Source of the DNA: Bacteroidia bacterium
Lineage (GTDB): Bacteria; Bacteroidota; Bacteroidia; Bacteroidales; Paludibacteraceae
Direction of reading: 5' to 3'
NCBI GenBank assembly: GCA_021152555.1
Contig: JAGKVE010000037.1
Span: 1 to 20,172, forward strand
Length of the DNA: 20,172 nt
Shown here: in pieces, positions 6,499-12,352 of the stretch
Layout of the letters: each line of letters opens with the position of its first letter
Numbering within the stretch: the stretch's first letter is position 1
The notes under the pieces: model-generated
The model's input: only the letters and a program-made list of their open reading frames with translations
What the model was told of the DNA's origin: nothing
The model's database searches: none
Program-made: the position numbers and the translations under genes

Positions 6499-7051
6499 TG
6501 AGTAGCGCCTCCACACGCTTGGTTAATGTCGGTGAATTATACAAGGGTAATAGTTGTTGAATCTTCTTCTTATTCAACGAGTGCAAATTGTCGAAATAAC
6601 ATTGCCCAGAACTAAGGTACATCATATCAAGAAATGCCCGCTCTGGAGTAGCAATGGCGATATTATCTTGCAGCTCTATGCCTTGCATGTTTGTCCAAAT
6701 CATCGGATTGATTTGCCGGAAGACATAAGACCTACCATCTATTTCGATGGTGCGCCTTTGATAACTGACACAAGTTATTTCTTCGCTGTATTGAAAGGTT
6801 ACACCTGCACGCGCAAGTACATATTCCATAGAGATATAGGAGGGCTTTAACAAAGCACATGCAATCTCCTGCTCATTATATTTAGGCTTTGCATATATAC
6901 CTCTGCGAGGGTTGAGTAGCATTCCTTTTTGGGCATAGTACATTAATGACCTCCTAAGCGATTGGCGATCTCTGTTATCGCAGACCAGTGATAACCATTG
7001 TGAGGTAAAAACAGTCCGCGAACTCGATAATATAGTATTAATTACATCCAT
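6449..7051 (-). CDS. AbiEi-family antitoxin / transcriptional regulator (toxin absent)
   Basis: 200 aa from the ATG at 7051. Upstream in-frame codons up to 7120 overlap the promoter, so the longer form is wrong. The N-terminal region (about 10-55, with SLRRSLMYYAQKGMLLNPRRGIYA) is the winged-helix domain of AbiEi-type antitoxins. It is followed by the usual ISMEYVLARAGV segment and by ATPERAFLDMMYL near residue 136, both hallmarks of the Bacteroidales members. In type IV systems AbiEi represses its own operon and counteracts the AbiEii nucleotidyltransferase encoded just downstream. Here no AbiEii gene follows, only a short overlapping frame and a terminator. The protein may now be a stand-alone regulator or an orphan antitoxin. 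The C-terminal tail after KRVEALL looks divergent. Confidence 0.82.
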   Translation of the reverse strand: MDVINTILSSSRTVFTSQWLSLVCDNRDRQSLRRSLMYYAQKGMLLNPRRGIYAKPKYNEQEIACALLKPSYISMEYVLARAGVTFQYSEEITCVSYQRRTIEIDGRSYVFRQINPMIWTNMQGIELQDNIAIATPERAFLDMMYLSSGQCYFDNLHSLNKKKIQQLLPLYNSPTLTKRVEALLNGLRARSAMRRKSSQL

Positions 7052-7064
7052 ATACAAGCTGTAT

Positions 7065-7081
7065 GTACAAATTATTTGTAC
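7065..7081. promoter_or_regulatory. Palindromic operator candidate for the AbiEi-like protein
   Basis: GTACAAAT-T-ATTTGTAC is a perfect 8-bp inverted repeat with one central base. It lies within the first ~20 transcribed nucleotides of the AbiEi-like gene, between promoter (7092-7122) and start codon (7051). A further half-site GTACAAAT is at 7172-7179. AbiEi antitoxins are known to repress their own promoters through inverted repeats, so autoregulation is a reasonable inference. Confidence 0.55.
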
Positions 7082-7091
7082 TTTCAGCCTG

Positions 7092-7122
7092 CAAAAGTAA
7101 TACAAATATTTGAAATACACAA
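7092..7122 (-). promoter_or_regulatory. Promoter of the AbiEi-like gene
   Basis: Minus strand: TTG (7122-7120), exactly 20 nt, TACTTTTG (7099-7092). The start of transcription would be near 7085, leaving a ~35-nt leader that contains the palindrome at 7065-7081. Confidence 0.65.
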
Positions 7123-7279
7123 GTCTTTAGACAAAAAAATGCAAAAACTCTCTCTTTTTCTCTACATACGTGTACAAATATACAGTTAATTACAAATTTT
7201 CTATGGAACAACAATGTTTTTTTGTGTTAATCTTAATGCACCGGTAACTATCGAAAAGCCATAGATTTTCCATATTCTC

Positions 7280-7310
7280 TTGCATATATCAAAAAAAAGT
7301 TGTACCTTTG
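7280..7310 (+). promoter_or_regulatory. Promoter of PH-like gene and lipoprotein
   Basis: TTG (7280-7282), 20 nt, TACCTTTG (7303-7310). Transcription should begin near 7317, 17 nt before the ATG at 7334. It is divergent from the AbiEi-like promoter. Confidence 0.65.
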
Positions 7311-7333
7311 CACTCCTAAAACACTGTATTGCT

Positions 7334-7609
7334 ATGACCTATACATTTGTAGCCAGCCGTATTTCCGGCAACGGGAACGCCGTTTTCCCAGACAAACTGA
7401 TTATTGATGATGACAAAGTGACCTACTACAAGGGTAAAATCATCGGTTATGACCAATCCGTCATTATGCGCGAGCGCATCGGCTCCGTGTCACTCAGCCA
7501 GCACCTGCTGTTCGGCGACATCGTCATTGAGAGCAAAGGCAGCCAGACGATTCATGCGGAGGGCTTTACCCGTTCCGATGCCAAACAGATTCTCAAACTG
7601 CTGTCATAA
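7334..7609 (+). CDS. Small protein with bacterial PH-like domain
   Basis: 91 aa beginning MTYTFVASRISGNGNAVFPD. The reading frame stays open upstream to 7280, but that DNA is the promoter, so the ATG at 7334 is chosen. The chain is nearly all beta: KLIIDDDKVTYYKGKIIG, a turn, ERIGSVSLSQHLLFGDIVIES, SQTIHAEGF, and a final helix RSDAKQILKLL. This is the strand pattern of a short bacterial PH (bPH-type) domain, in which the GDIVIE strand and terminal helix are characteristic. It has no signal peptide or membrane segment. Its stop codon abuts the start of the following lipoprotein gene, so the two are translated from one mRNA. Function unknown; domain call moderate. Confidence 0.75.
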   Translation: MTYTFVASRISGNGNAVFPDKLIIDDDKVTYYKGKIIGYDQSVIMRERIGSVSLSQHLLFGDIVIESKGSQTIHAEGFTRSDAKQILKLLS

Positions 7610-7978
7610 ATGCGGAAGATTATCCCGATAATCATTCTCCTGCTTGTGCTGTGGGCGTCTTGTTCGCGCACGGCGCATCAGCAGTTTCCTTCTTATCGCC
7701 TGACTGCCGATACACTACATCAGGGCGGGTTGGAACTTCTGCATAACATCGCCGTCGTCGATGGCGACGGCCGTGTCCTTTTTACGGATAGCACCGAGGA
7801 CTACGAACCCGGACGTTTTTCTGTGGTTGTGCCGGATTCTGCGCAGCCGGCTCATTGCTATCTTTTGCTCATGGTCTTTGACCCGTGCGAGGAACGTACG
7901 CTGGTCCTTCAGCCGTCCGGCGATTCCATCCGCTCATTCGGTATTTTCCCGTCCGACTCACTTCCTTTCAAAATATAG
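7610..7978 (+). CDS. Small putative lipoprotein
   Basis: 122 aa. The N-terminus MRKIIPIIILLLVLWASC is a short basic/hydrophobic signal ending at a lipobox-like WASC (Cys18; Trp at -3 is unusual). The mature part predicts beta strands (LELLHNIAVVDGDGRVLFTD, GRFSVVVP, AHCYLLLMVFD, RTLVLQPSGDSIRSFGIFP). I recognise no named family. It starts directly after the stop of the PH-like gene (TAA-ATG with no gap) and ends before a strong terminator, so it forms a two-gene operon. It is probably anchored in the inner or outer membrane and faces the periplasm. Confidence 0.75.
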   Translation: MRKIIPIIILLLVLWASCSRTAHQQFPSYRLTADTLHQGGLELLHNIAVVDGDGRVLFTDSTEDYEPGRFSVVVPDSAQPAHCYLLLMVFDPCEERTLVLQPSGDSIRSFGIFPSDSLPFKI

Positions 7979-8009
7979 AGGTAGCATAAATACGGTTTAA
8001 CATATAATA

Positions 8010-8040
8010 CCGGGGGAGTTTCTGCTCCCCTGGTTTCGTT
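8010..8040 (+). terminator. Rho-independent terminator
   Basis: CCGGGGGAG (8010-8018), 6-nt loop, CTCCCCTGG (8025-8033) with one G-U pair, then TTTCGTT. It ends the two-gene operon 7334-7978 and precedes the promoter at 8069. Confidence 0.75.
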
Positions 8041-8050
8041 ATGTATGCCC

Positions 8051-8100
8051 AAAAGGACCAAAAAGGACTTTGCGTATGTCGGCAAAAAGCAGTACTTTTG
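8051..8100 (+). promoter_or_regulatory. Promoter of lipoprotein gene with BspA-like upstream element
   Basis: TTTG (8069-8072), 20 nt, TACTTTTG (8093-8100). The 22 nt ending in the -33 box (8051-8072) repeat the element at the BspA promoter (685-706) with a single change. A ~60-nt leader with the AGAGTAGGCAC motif follows. Confidence 0.7.
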
Positions 8101-8155
8101 CATCGTCAAACGGAGAAAGCCCAAAATCCTTAAAAGAGTAGGCACAACAAACAAT
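8075..8155 (+). repeat. Promoter/leader repeat, copy 1
   Basis: The block from TATGTCGGC through the -7 box, CGTCAAACGGAGAA, CCCAAAATCCTTAAAAGAG and TAGGCACAACAAACAAT is repeated at 8401-8482 with few changes; from CGTCAAACGG on the two are almost identical. It forms the whole 5' leader of the gene at 8166. Confidence 0.85.
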
Positions 8156-8165
8156 CAAATCTATT

Positions 8166-8414
8166 ATGAAACTAAAACATTTTGCTTTTGTGGCATTAGT
8201 AGCGTTATTTGCCGCATGTACCAACCAAGAGTCGCTTCTCAAAGATTATGAGAAAGCTTGTGAAAAAGGCGATGCCGTAAAGGCCGCAAAAATTATTGAG
8301 AAGATGGAGAAAAAGTATCCTAACGAAGCAGACTGGACGTTAGAGCAACAGATTCGAATGGAGAAAGCATCTGTAGTTCTTTCTAAAAAAGCACTTGAGG
8401 ATGTCGGCTTATAA
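8166..8414 (+). CDS. Small helical lipoprotein, 82 aa
   Basis: Residues 1-18 form a lipoprotein signal (MKLKHFAFVALVALFAAC, lipobox FAAC, Cys18). The mature chain of about 65 residues is highly charged and helical (DYEKACEKGDAVKAAKIIEKMEKKYPNEADW, then EQQIRMEKASVVL), like half of a TPR-type helix pair. No named family is recognised. The promoter at 8069-8100 and its leader precede it. Its last codons overlap the promoter of the following lipoprotein gene, since the duplicated leader block begins inside its 3' end. Confidence 0.78.
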   Translation: MKLKHFAFVALVALFAACTNQESLLKDYEKACEKGDAVKAAKIIEKMEKKYPNEADWTLEQQIRMEKASVVLSKKALEDVGL

Positions 8415-8427
8415 TGCAGTAATTTTG
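8395..8427 (+). promoter_or_regulatory. Second promoter, degenerate -33
   Basis: TAATTTTG at 8420-8427 is a good -7 box. The nearest -33-like TTG (8395-8397) is 22 nt away, 2 more than in the other promoters here. It lies in the duplicated block that begins within the previous gene, so it is probably weaker than copy 1. Confidence 0.45.
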
Positions 8428-8482
8428 CACCGTCAAACGGAGAACGCCCAAAATCCTTAAAAGAGTAGGCACAACAAACAAT
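8401..8482 (+). repeat. Promoter/leader repeat, copy 2
   Basis: Near-duplicate of 8075-8155 and the leader of the gene at 8493. Copy 2 contains the small hairpin CCGT-CAA-ACGG near 8430, which is weakened by one base in copy 1. The identity is higher in the transcribed part than in the promoter part, which hints at selection on the leader RNA or at recent conversion. Confidence 0.85.
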
Positions 8483-8492
8483 TCTAATTATT

Positions 8493-9125
8493 ATGAGAAA
8501 ACTATTTATTTTTGCTGTTACAGTTGTGTTGGGTTTAGGATTCCTAAGCAGCTGTAGTTCAAAAGCCCAAATCACAGTAACCGAAGATGATGCTGAGTAT
8601 TCGGCTGAAGTTTATGGTGGGGATGACTTTATAGAACTCGTCCCAGGTACCTATGATGTTGTAGAGAAAAAAGGTGCTATTTCCACTACAATTCCTTTGA
8701 AGATCACAAAGGGAAAGAGACTTCCAAACTGCATAGTGGAGGAATTTATTCTTCTCTTAACTAATGCTGAGGATAAATATATTAAGATTGGGGAGAAGAA
8801 AGTAGAACTCTCTGCTCTTAATCCAAACGAGGTGTATGCGGAAATATGCAAAGCTGATGTCGGTGCTGAGGTGCCGGTAACTTTCCAATACAAACCGGCC
8901 AATTCTAAAGATCTGAAAGGAATCATGGAAGCAATTGTTTCATGCGAAGTGGAACTTTCCATAGAGGAACAAGAGAAGGAAAAGGCCAAATCTTCCAACA
9001 TATACGACGATGTAGATGATATCTATAACGAAGCGATGAAGGAAGCATCGGATATGTATGAAAAAGCTCAAAAAGAGGCTGAAGAGATGTATGAGAAAGC
9101 ACTGGAAAATGCAAGTATCTGGTAA
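8493..9125 (+). CDS. Putative lipoprotein with C-terminal coiled coil
   Basis: 210 aa. The signal peptide ends in LSSC (Cys21). Residues ~25-155 look like a beta-rich domain (ITVTEDDAEYSAEVYGGDDFIELVP, IPLKITKGKRLPNCIVEEFILLL, VPVTFQY). Residues ~160-207 are a long, very acidic and basic helix with near-heptad repeats (YNEAMKEASDMYEKAQKEAEEMYEKA is its core, split here only in description). Not a recognised named family. It is likely anchored to a membrane with a periplasmic or surface coiled coil that could bind a partner. It is followed after 34 nt by the genes at 9160 and 9487, probably in one operon. Confidence 0.78.
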   Translation: MRKLFIFAVTVVLGLGFLSSCSSKAQITVTEDDAEYSAEVYGGDDFIELVPGTYDVVEKKGAISTTIPLKITKGKRLPNCIVEEFILLLTNAEDKYIKIGEKKVELSALNPNEVYAEICKADVGAEVPVTFQYKPANSKDLKGIMEAIVSCEVELSIEEQEKEKAKSSNIYDDVDDIYNEAMKEASDMYEKAQKEAEEMYEKALENASIW

Positions 9126-9159
9126 AACTACTTAATAACAATTCAAAATCTTATTCATT

Positions 9160-9477
9160 ATGACTGAAATTCAAAAACAAAACGCACCTTATGCAGTAGC
9201 TGCATTAGTGCTCGGTATCTGTTCTTTATTGTTTGGATGCTTCTTTGTAGGCTTGGTATGCGGTATCGTAGGGCTTGTATTGGCCAATAAAGGATTGGCT
9301 ACATACCAGACTGACCCTGCTCTCTATTCCGGATATGGAATGCTCAAAGCCGGCAAGATTACATCTATTCTCGGTATCATTTTCGGCGCAATTTATGTAT
9401 TCTATTATATTATTGCAGTCGCTATTCTGGGTGCAGCTGGATTCGCTTGGTTGGATTGGATGAGCATGTTCTCATAA
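9160..9477 (+). CDS. Small membrane protein, CCC-motif/DUF4190-like
   Basis: 105 aa with two hydrophobic hairpins: residues 10-45 (AVAALVLGICSLLFGCFFVG, then a Gly-rich helix to ANKGLATYQ) and 65-100 (ILGIIFGAIYVFYYIIAVAI). The phrase GIVGLVLANKGLATYQ-DPALYSGYGMLKAGKI is typical of the Bacteroidetes CCC-motif/DUF4190-type membrane proteins, although the Cys cluster itself is reduced to single Cys residues. It is a predicted inner membrane protein of unknown function. The following DUF2752-like gene starts within 10 nt. Confidence 0.78.
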   Translation: MTEIQKQNAPYAVAALVLGICSLLFGCFFVGLVCGIVGLVLANKGLATYQTDPALYSGYGMLKAGKITSILGIIFGAIYVFYYIIAVAILGAAGFAWLDWMSMFS

Positions 9478-9486
9478 TTGACAACC

Positions 9487-9768
9487 ATGATTTTCGCTAT
9501 CTCACTCTTGCCCTGTGCCTATAAGCAACTTTTCGGGTTCAGCTGCCCGTTATGCGGATTTCAGCGTTCCATGTTGCTTTTGTGTAAAGGACAAGTGTGG
9601 GATAGTATTTGTATGTTTCCTCCATGGCCGTTTATGGCGGGGTGGTTGACTGCTTTTATTGTCGCTATGATCTGCGGGAAAGGCAAGCAATACATCCGTC
9701 TGAAATGGCCTTGGTTCGTTTTGTTAACCACATTAGTGGGTAATATGATCTGGCAAAATTGTAAATAA
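9487..9768 (+). CDS. DUF2752 family membrane protein
   Basis: 93 aa from the ATG at 9487; a TTG at 9478, directly after the previous stop, is a less likely start. It carries the family signature CPLCGFQRS (CPxCGxxR) near residue 20. Hydrophobic stretches lie at the N-terminus, around 45-62 (PFMAGWLTAFIVAMI) and around 74-90 (PWFVLLTTLVGNMIW). DUF2752 proteins are small inner membrane proteins of unknown role, often next to TM2/CCC-type membrane proteins as here. The CxxC could bind metal or be redox active; the sequence does not decide. Confidence 0.8.
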   Translation: MIFAISLLPCAYKQLFGFSCPLCGFQRSMLLLCKGQVWDSICMFPPWPFMAGWLTAFIVAMICGKGKQYIRLKWPWFVLLTTLVGNMIWQNCK

Positions 9769-9780
9769 CTACTATAAATA

Positions 9781-9812
9781 TTTGCATATGTCCAAAAAAT
9801 GTTGTATCTTTG
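9781..9812 (+). promoter_or_regulatory. Promoter of HTH regulator-kinase pair
   Basis: TTTG (9781-9784), 20 nt, TATCTTTG (9805-9812). The transcription start expected about 7 nt downstream falls at 9818-9821, on or next to the start codon at 9821. Confidence 0.75.
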
Positions 9813-9820
9813 CACCCGAT

Positions 9821-10411
9821 ATGAATAAATACGCACCCGAAATAACAACCCTGCGGATGGATATTGAGCATGAAGTGAAGCGCAAGATCCGTACGCCGTA
9901 TGATTTTGAGTTTCTCGCCGGCGTCATCTGGGAACGGCTGCATGAGAATATCTCTCCCACTACGCTCAAGCGTCTCTGGGGGTATATCGACGGCGCAGAT
10001 ACGACGCGCCGCACGACGCTTTGTCTGCTCGCGCAGTTCCTCGGTTTTGACGACTGGGAGGCATATGCAGCCTCGCTTGCCACGCGCACGGACATTGAGA
10101 GCGCCGCTTTCGAGGGCGAAGGAATTCATATCAACGACCTGCAGCCCGGAGACAGGGTAGAGGTGACCTGGCTGCCGAACAGACGCTGTGTCTTCCGATA
10201 TGAAGGAGAAGCGCATTTTATCGTGGAAGAAGCCGCGAACGCCAAACTGCATGCGGGCGATACCTTCGACACCACCTGTTTCCTCGTTGGCAAACCGATG
10301 TACCTGGATAATTTGCAGAGGGACGAAGTACCAAGTACAAAGGAGAGCGTCTCTTATGTCGCCGGCTCAAAAAACGGTCTGAACTCCGTTAGAATAGTAA
10401 ATGGTAAATGA
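9821..10411 (+). CDS. Bacteroidetes HTH-type DNA-binding regulator
   Basis: 196 aa from the ATG at 9821; codons further upstream lie in the promoter. Residues 1-85 match a domain that is common in Bacteroidetes regulators: MNKYAPEITTLRMDIE, then TPYDFEFLAGVIWERLHENISPTTLKRLWGY as a HTH-like region, then TTLCLLAQFLGFDDWEAY. Residues ~105-185 form a beta-rich domain (LQPGDRVEVTWLPNRRCVFRYEGEAHFIVEE and LHAGDTFDTTCFLVG). It overlaps or nearly abuts the kinase gene, and such HTH-kinase pairs suggest a signalling unit in which the kinase may control the regulator. The mRNA is probably leaderless. Target promoters are unknown. Confidence 0.8.
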   Translation: MNKYAPEITTLRMDIEHEVKRKIRTPYDFEFLAGVIWERLHENISPTTLKRLWGYIDGADTTRRTTLCLLAQFLGFDDWEAYAASLATRTDIESAAFEGEGIHINDLQPGDRVEVTWLPNRRCVFRYEGEAHFIVEEAANAKLHAGDTFDTTCFLVGKPMYLDNLQRDEVPSTKESVSYVAGSKNGLNSVRIVNGK

Positions 10412-11525
10412 CAGAATGTTAAATAGTCCCAGTTCGTCCGGTTTTATAGTACCTGCTGATTTCTCGTCTGAATGGCGGGATATTTCTCTCTTGCAAACGC
10501 GTTCGCGCACACAGATATATACCGCCTCCCGGTATGGCAGGCGTTTTGTGCTCAAGGCGCTGACGCCTAATACTGCCTCTCTGACGGACTATCGGTTACA
10601 ACAAGAACAGGAGTTCCAAGTCGGCATCCAGCTTGTCCATCCCAACATCGCCGCCACCTATTCTTTGGAAGAAATAGACGGAGTAGGGCGGTGCATCGTG
10701 CAGGAATGGATTGACGGAATAACATTAGGAGAGTGGCTCAAAACGAAACCGTCCAAAGCCGCACGGAAACGGGTGTTCTCACAACTCTTGGATGCGCTCG
10801 AATACATCCATAGCTTGCAACTCGTCCACCATGATCTCAAGCCGGATAACATCCTTATCACGCGGAATGGCGCGAACGTCAAACTGATCGATTTCGGTCT
10901 GTCGGCGACGGACGCAACCATCACATCCGTTCCGAACGACCCGCGCAAAGACATTGAGGCCCTGCAACGCCTCTTCCCGGACATCTGTCCCAAAGGACAT
11001 TTTGCCAATATCGCAGCCTTGCGCAAAGTCCTCAACCGCCGTAACAGACTCATGTTCCTCTTGCCCGTACTCCTTTCCGCTATTCTCTTGGCTGCGGCTG
11101 CCGCGCTTCTCTATATTTCCTGGCAAGAACGCCAGTCCGAGCAGCAGCGGATTGATGAACTGAACGCGCAAATAGCCGCTTATGCCGAACGTGAACGCGC
11201 GCAATTGGAGAAGCAGAAACGCTATGAAGCCATGTGCGCCCAAATGGATTCCATTCTCGCGCAAGAACGCGCGCAGATAATGAAGATTGTAAACCGCCGC
11301 AAGTCCTATGATACCCGCAATCCGGAGGAAATGGCCGCCTACTCAAAGGCTTTCAGTGATTGGAACGATATAGCGGTATCTTTTGACAAGCAACGGGATT
11401 CATTAACGAATTTGTTCGATGAAACCGATCCTCTGCGCGAACAGTTCTGGCAGAGGTGGGTGCATCAATATATGGATATATATAATGAACTTGTGCCGCA
11501 ACTAACCGACAAACTCAAACAGTGA
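10401..11525 (+). CDS. Membrane-anchored Hanks-type Ser/Thr kinase with shortened C-lobe
   Basis: 374 aa. Residues ~28-213 are a kinase domain: RFVLKAL (Lys52, beta3), LVHHDLKPDNIL (Asp145, Lys147, Asn150; HHD in place of HRD) and LIDFGLS (Asp164). The Gly-rich loop is poor. After DFG only ~20 residues separate it from a DIEALQRL segment resembling helix F (Asp184), so the activation and P+1 loops and most of the C-lobe are missing; a normal domain is about 260 residues. One membrane helix (217-240) is followed by an Ala/Glu/Arg-rich coiled coil (~240-300) and a helical periplasmic end. Start 10401 overlaps the regulator gene by 11 nt; an alternative ATG is at 10416. The kinase may be active on few substrates or may be a signalling pseudokinase. 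Confidence 0.82.
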   Translation: MVNDRMLNSPSSSGFIVPADFSSEWRDISLLQTRSRTQIYTASRYGRRFVLKALTPNTASLTDYRLQQEQEFQVGIQLVHPNIAATYSLEEIDGVGRCIVQEWIDGITLGEWLKTKPSKAARKRVFSQLLDALEYIHSLQLVHHDLKPDNILITRNGANVKLIDFGLSATDATITSVPNDPRKDIEALQRLFPDICPKGHFANIAALRKVLNRRNRLMFLLPVLLSAILLAAAAALLYISWQERQSEQQRIDELNAQIAAYAERERAQLEKQKRYEAMCAQMDSILAQERAQIMKIVNRRKSYDTRNPEEMAAYSKAFSDWNDIAVSFDKQRDSLTNLFDETDPLREQFWQRWVHQYMDIYNELVPQLTDKLKQ

Positions 11526-11634
11526 CCGCCTTTTTTCTCTTCAGCCTGTTCCATTTTTGCGCAAGCCTTTGTAGTTATGCGTCCGCGAGAAATGCAAGCG
11601 GTATGTTCGCCTCATAGCAACGTATGCTGAATAT

Positions 11635-11667
11635 CCCCGTAATCACCCCGTAATCACCCCGTAATCA
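11635..11667. repeat. Three 11-bp tandem repeats
   Basis: CCCCGTAATCA occurs three times without a gap, 11635-11645, 11646-11656 and 11657-11667, then a partial unit CCCC. The unit equals one helical turn, so all copies face the same side of DNA. Confidence 0.9.
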
Positions 11668-11669
11668 CC

Positions 11670-11690
11670 CCCTTTTGAGAGGAAAAAGGG
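11670..11690. terminator. Possible hairpin terminator
   Basis: CCCTTTT (11670-11676), 7-nt loop, AAAAGGG (11684-11690). It lies between convergent genes but has no T-run directly after it on either strand, so termination here is uncertain. Confidence 0.35.
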
Positions 11691-11803
11691 AGGGAAAAAT
11701 TAAGAAAATTATAACAAGTAATAAAATTTAATAACATTTAATCTAAACAGACTATGTCACAAGTAACATTGCATGCCCCTATCAAAGAGCGGGGAATCTG
11801 CAT

Positions 11804-12352
11804 TTAGCGGATGGAATAGACGGTGTAGTTGCCATTCCCCTCAGTGATAGTGAGTGCGATGAGCTGCCCGTTCTTGGCGTCATATTCGAGCCGTATAGCT
11901 GCAATCTCTTTTGGATCCGCCTTGTCAACGGAGATGGTGCATACACGCAGTTTGGCTTCGTCGGTCATGGTCTTTGTGGCATGGTTGAGTTCTGCCGCCT
12001 TATCCACCTCTCCTCCCAGACAATAGAGCAGAGTAGAACGGAAAATGGTCATCCGTTGTTTTGGATTGTCAACGGGGAAATGCTGTACTTTCCCGTTCTT
12101 CTTAACGTCAAACGAAGTAGCCGTAATATGTGTATAGTCGCCATCGGGTTGCGAGTAATCCATGGCGAGTTGGTCTGGCGCATTGAATACCATGATGCCC
12201 TTTCGCTCGGTTGTCTTATTGAGCTTGGGCATCACTTTGGTCTCGGTGAACGAATATCGTTTGCCGGACGTTAGGCCATTGAGTTGGGCGAGAGCCGTGT
12301 TTGCACATAAGAGGCATGCCAAAACGGCTATGCACAAATGGGAAGTTTTCAT
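11804..12352 (-). CDS. LolA-like periplasmic lipoprotein/lipid carrier
   Basis: 182 aa. The signal peptide spans residues 1-22, with cleavage after NTALA and before Gln23. The mature protein has the LolA pattern: alternating strands such as GKRYSFTETKVMPKLNKTTERKGIMVF, the segment PDQLAMDYSQPDGDYTHIT (the family's 'P..l.w.Y..P..q.iv.dG' region), and long strands to NYTVYSIR. In aryl polyene and flexirubin-type clusters a dedicated LolA homologue is taken to carry the lipid product across the periplasm. It is the last gene of the eight-gene operon and its start overlaps the MMPL stop by 4 nt (ATGA-type), which fits a joint export function. It is not the housekeeping LolA, judging from context. 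Confidence 0.82.
   Translation of the reverse strand: MKTSHLCIAVLACLLCANTALAQLNGLTSGKRYSFTETKVMPKLNKTTERKGIMVFNAPDQLAMDYSQPDGDYTHITATSFDVKKNGKVQHFPVDNPKQRMTIFRSTLLYCLGGEVDKAAELNHATKTMTDEAKLRVCTISVDKADPKEIAAIRLEYDAKNGQLIALTITEGNGNYTVYSIR

Larger units (their letters stand above)
11526..11803. other. Non-coding region between convergent genes
   Basis: No gene is supported in these 278 nt. It contains the 11-bp tandem repeat (11635-11667), a hairpin CCCTTTT/AAAAGGG (11670-11690), an A/T-rich stretch (11700-11753), and a 17-codon frame at 11754-11807 (MSQVTLHAPIKERGICI) with a convincing leader but no recognisable product. A weak stem CCCC 11776-11779 with GGGG 11791-11794 lies just beyond the stop of the LolA-like gene. 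Confidence 0.5.

Noticed and set aside
9665..10252. 195-codon minus-strand frame opposite the HTH regulator
   Set aside because: No family resemblance, covers the promoter of the plus-strand gene, and the plus frame is clearly the real one.
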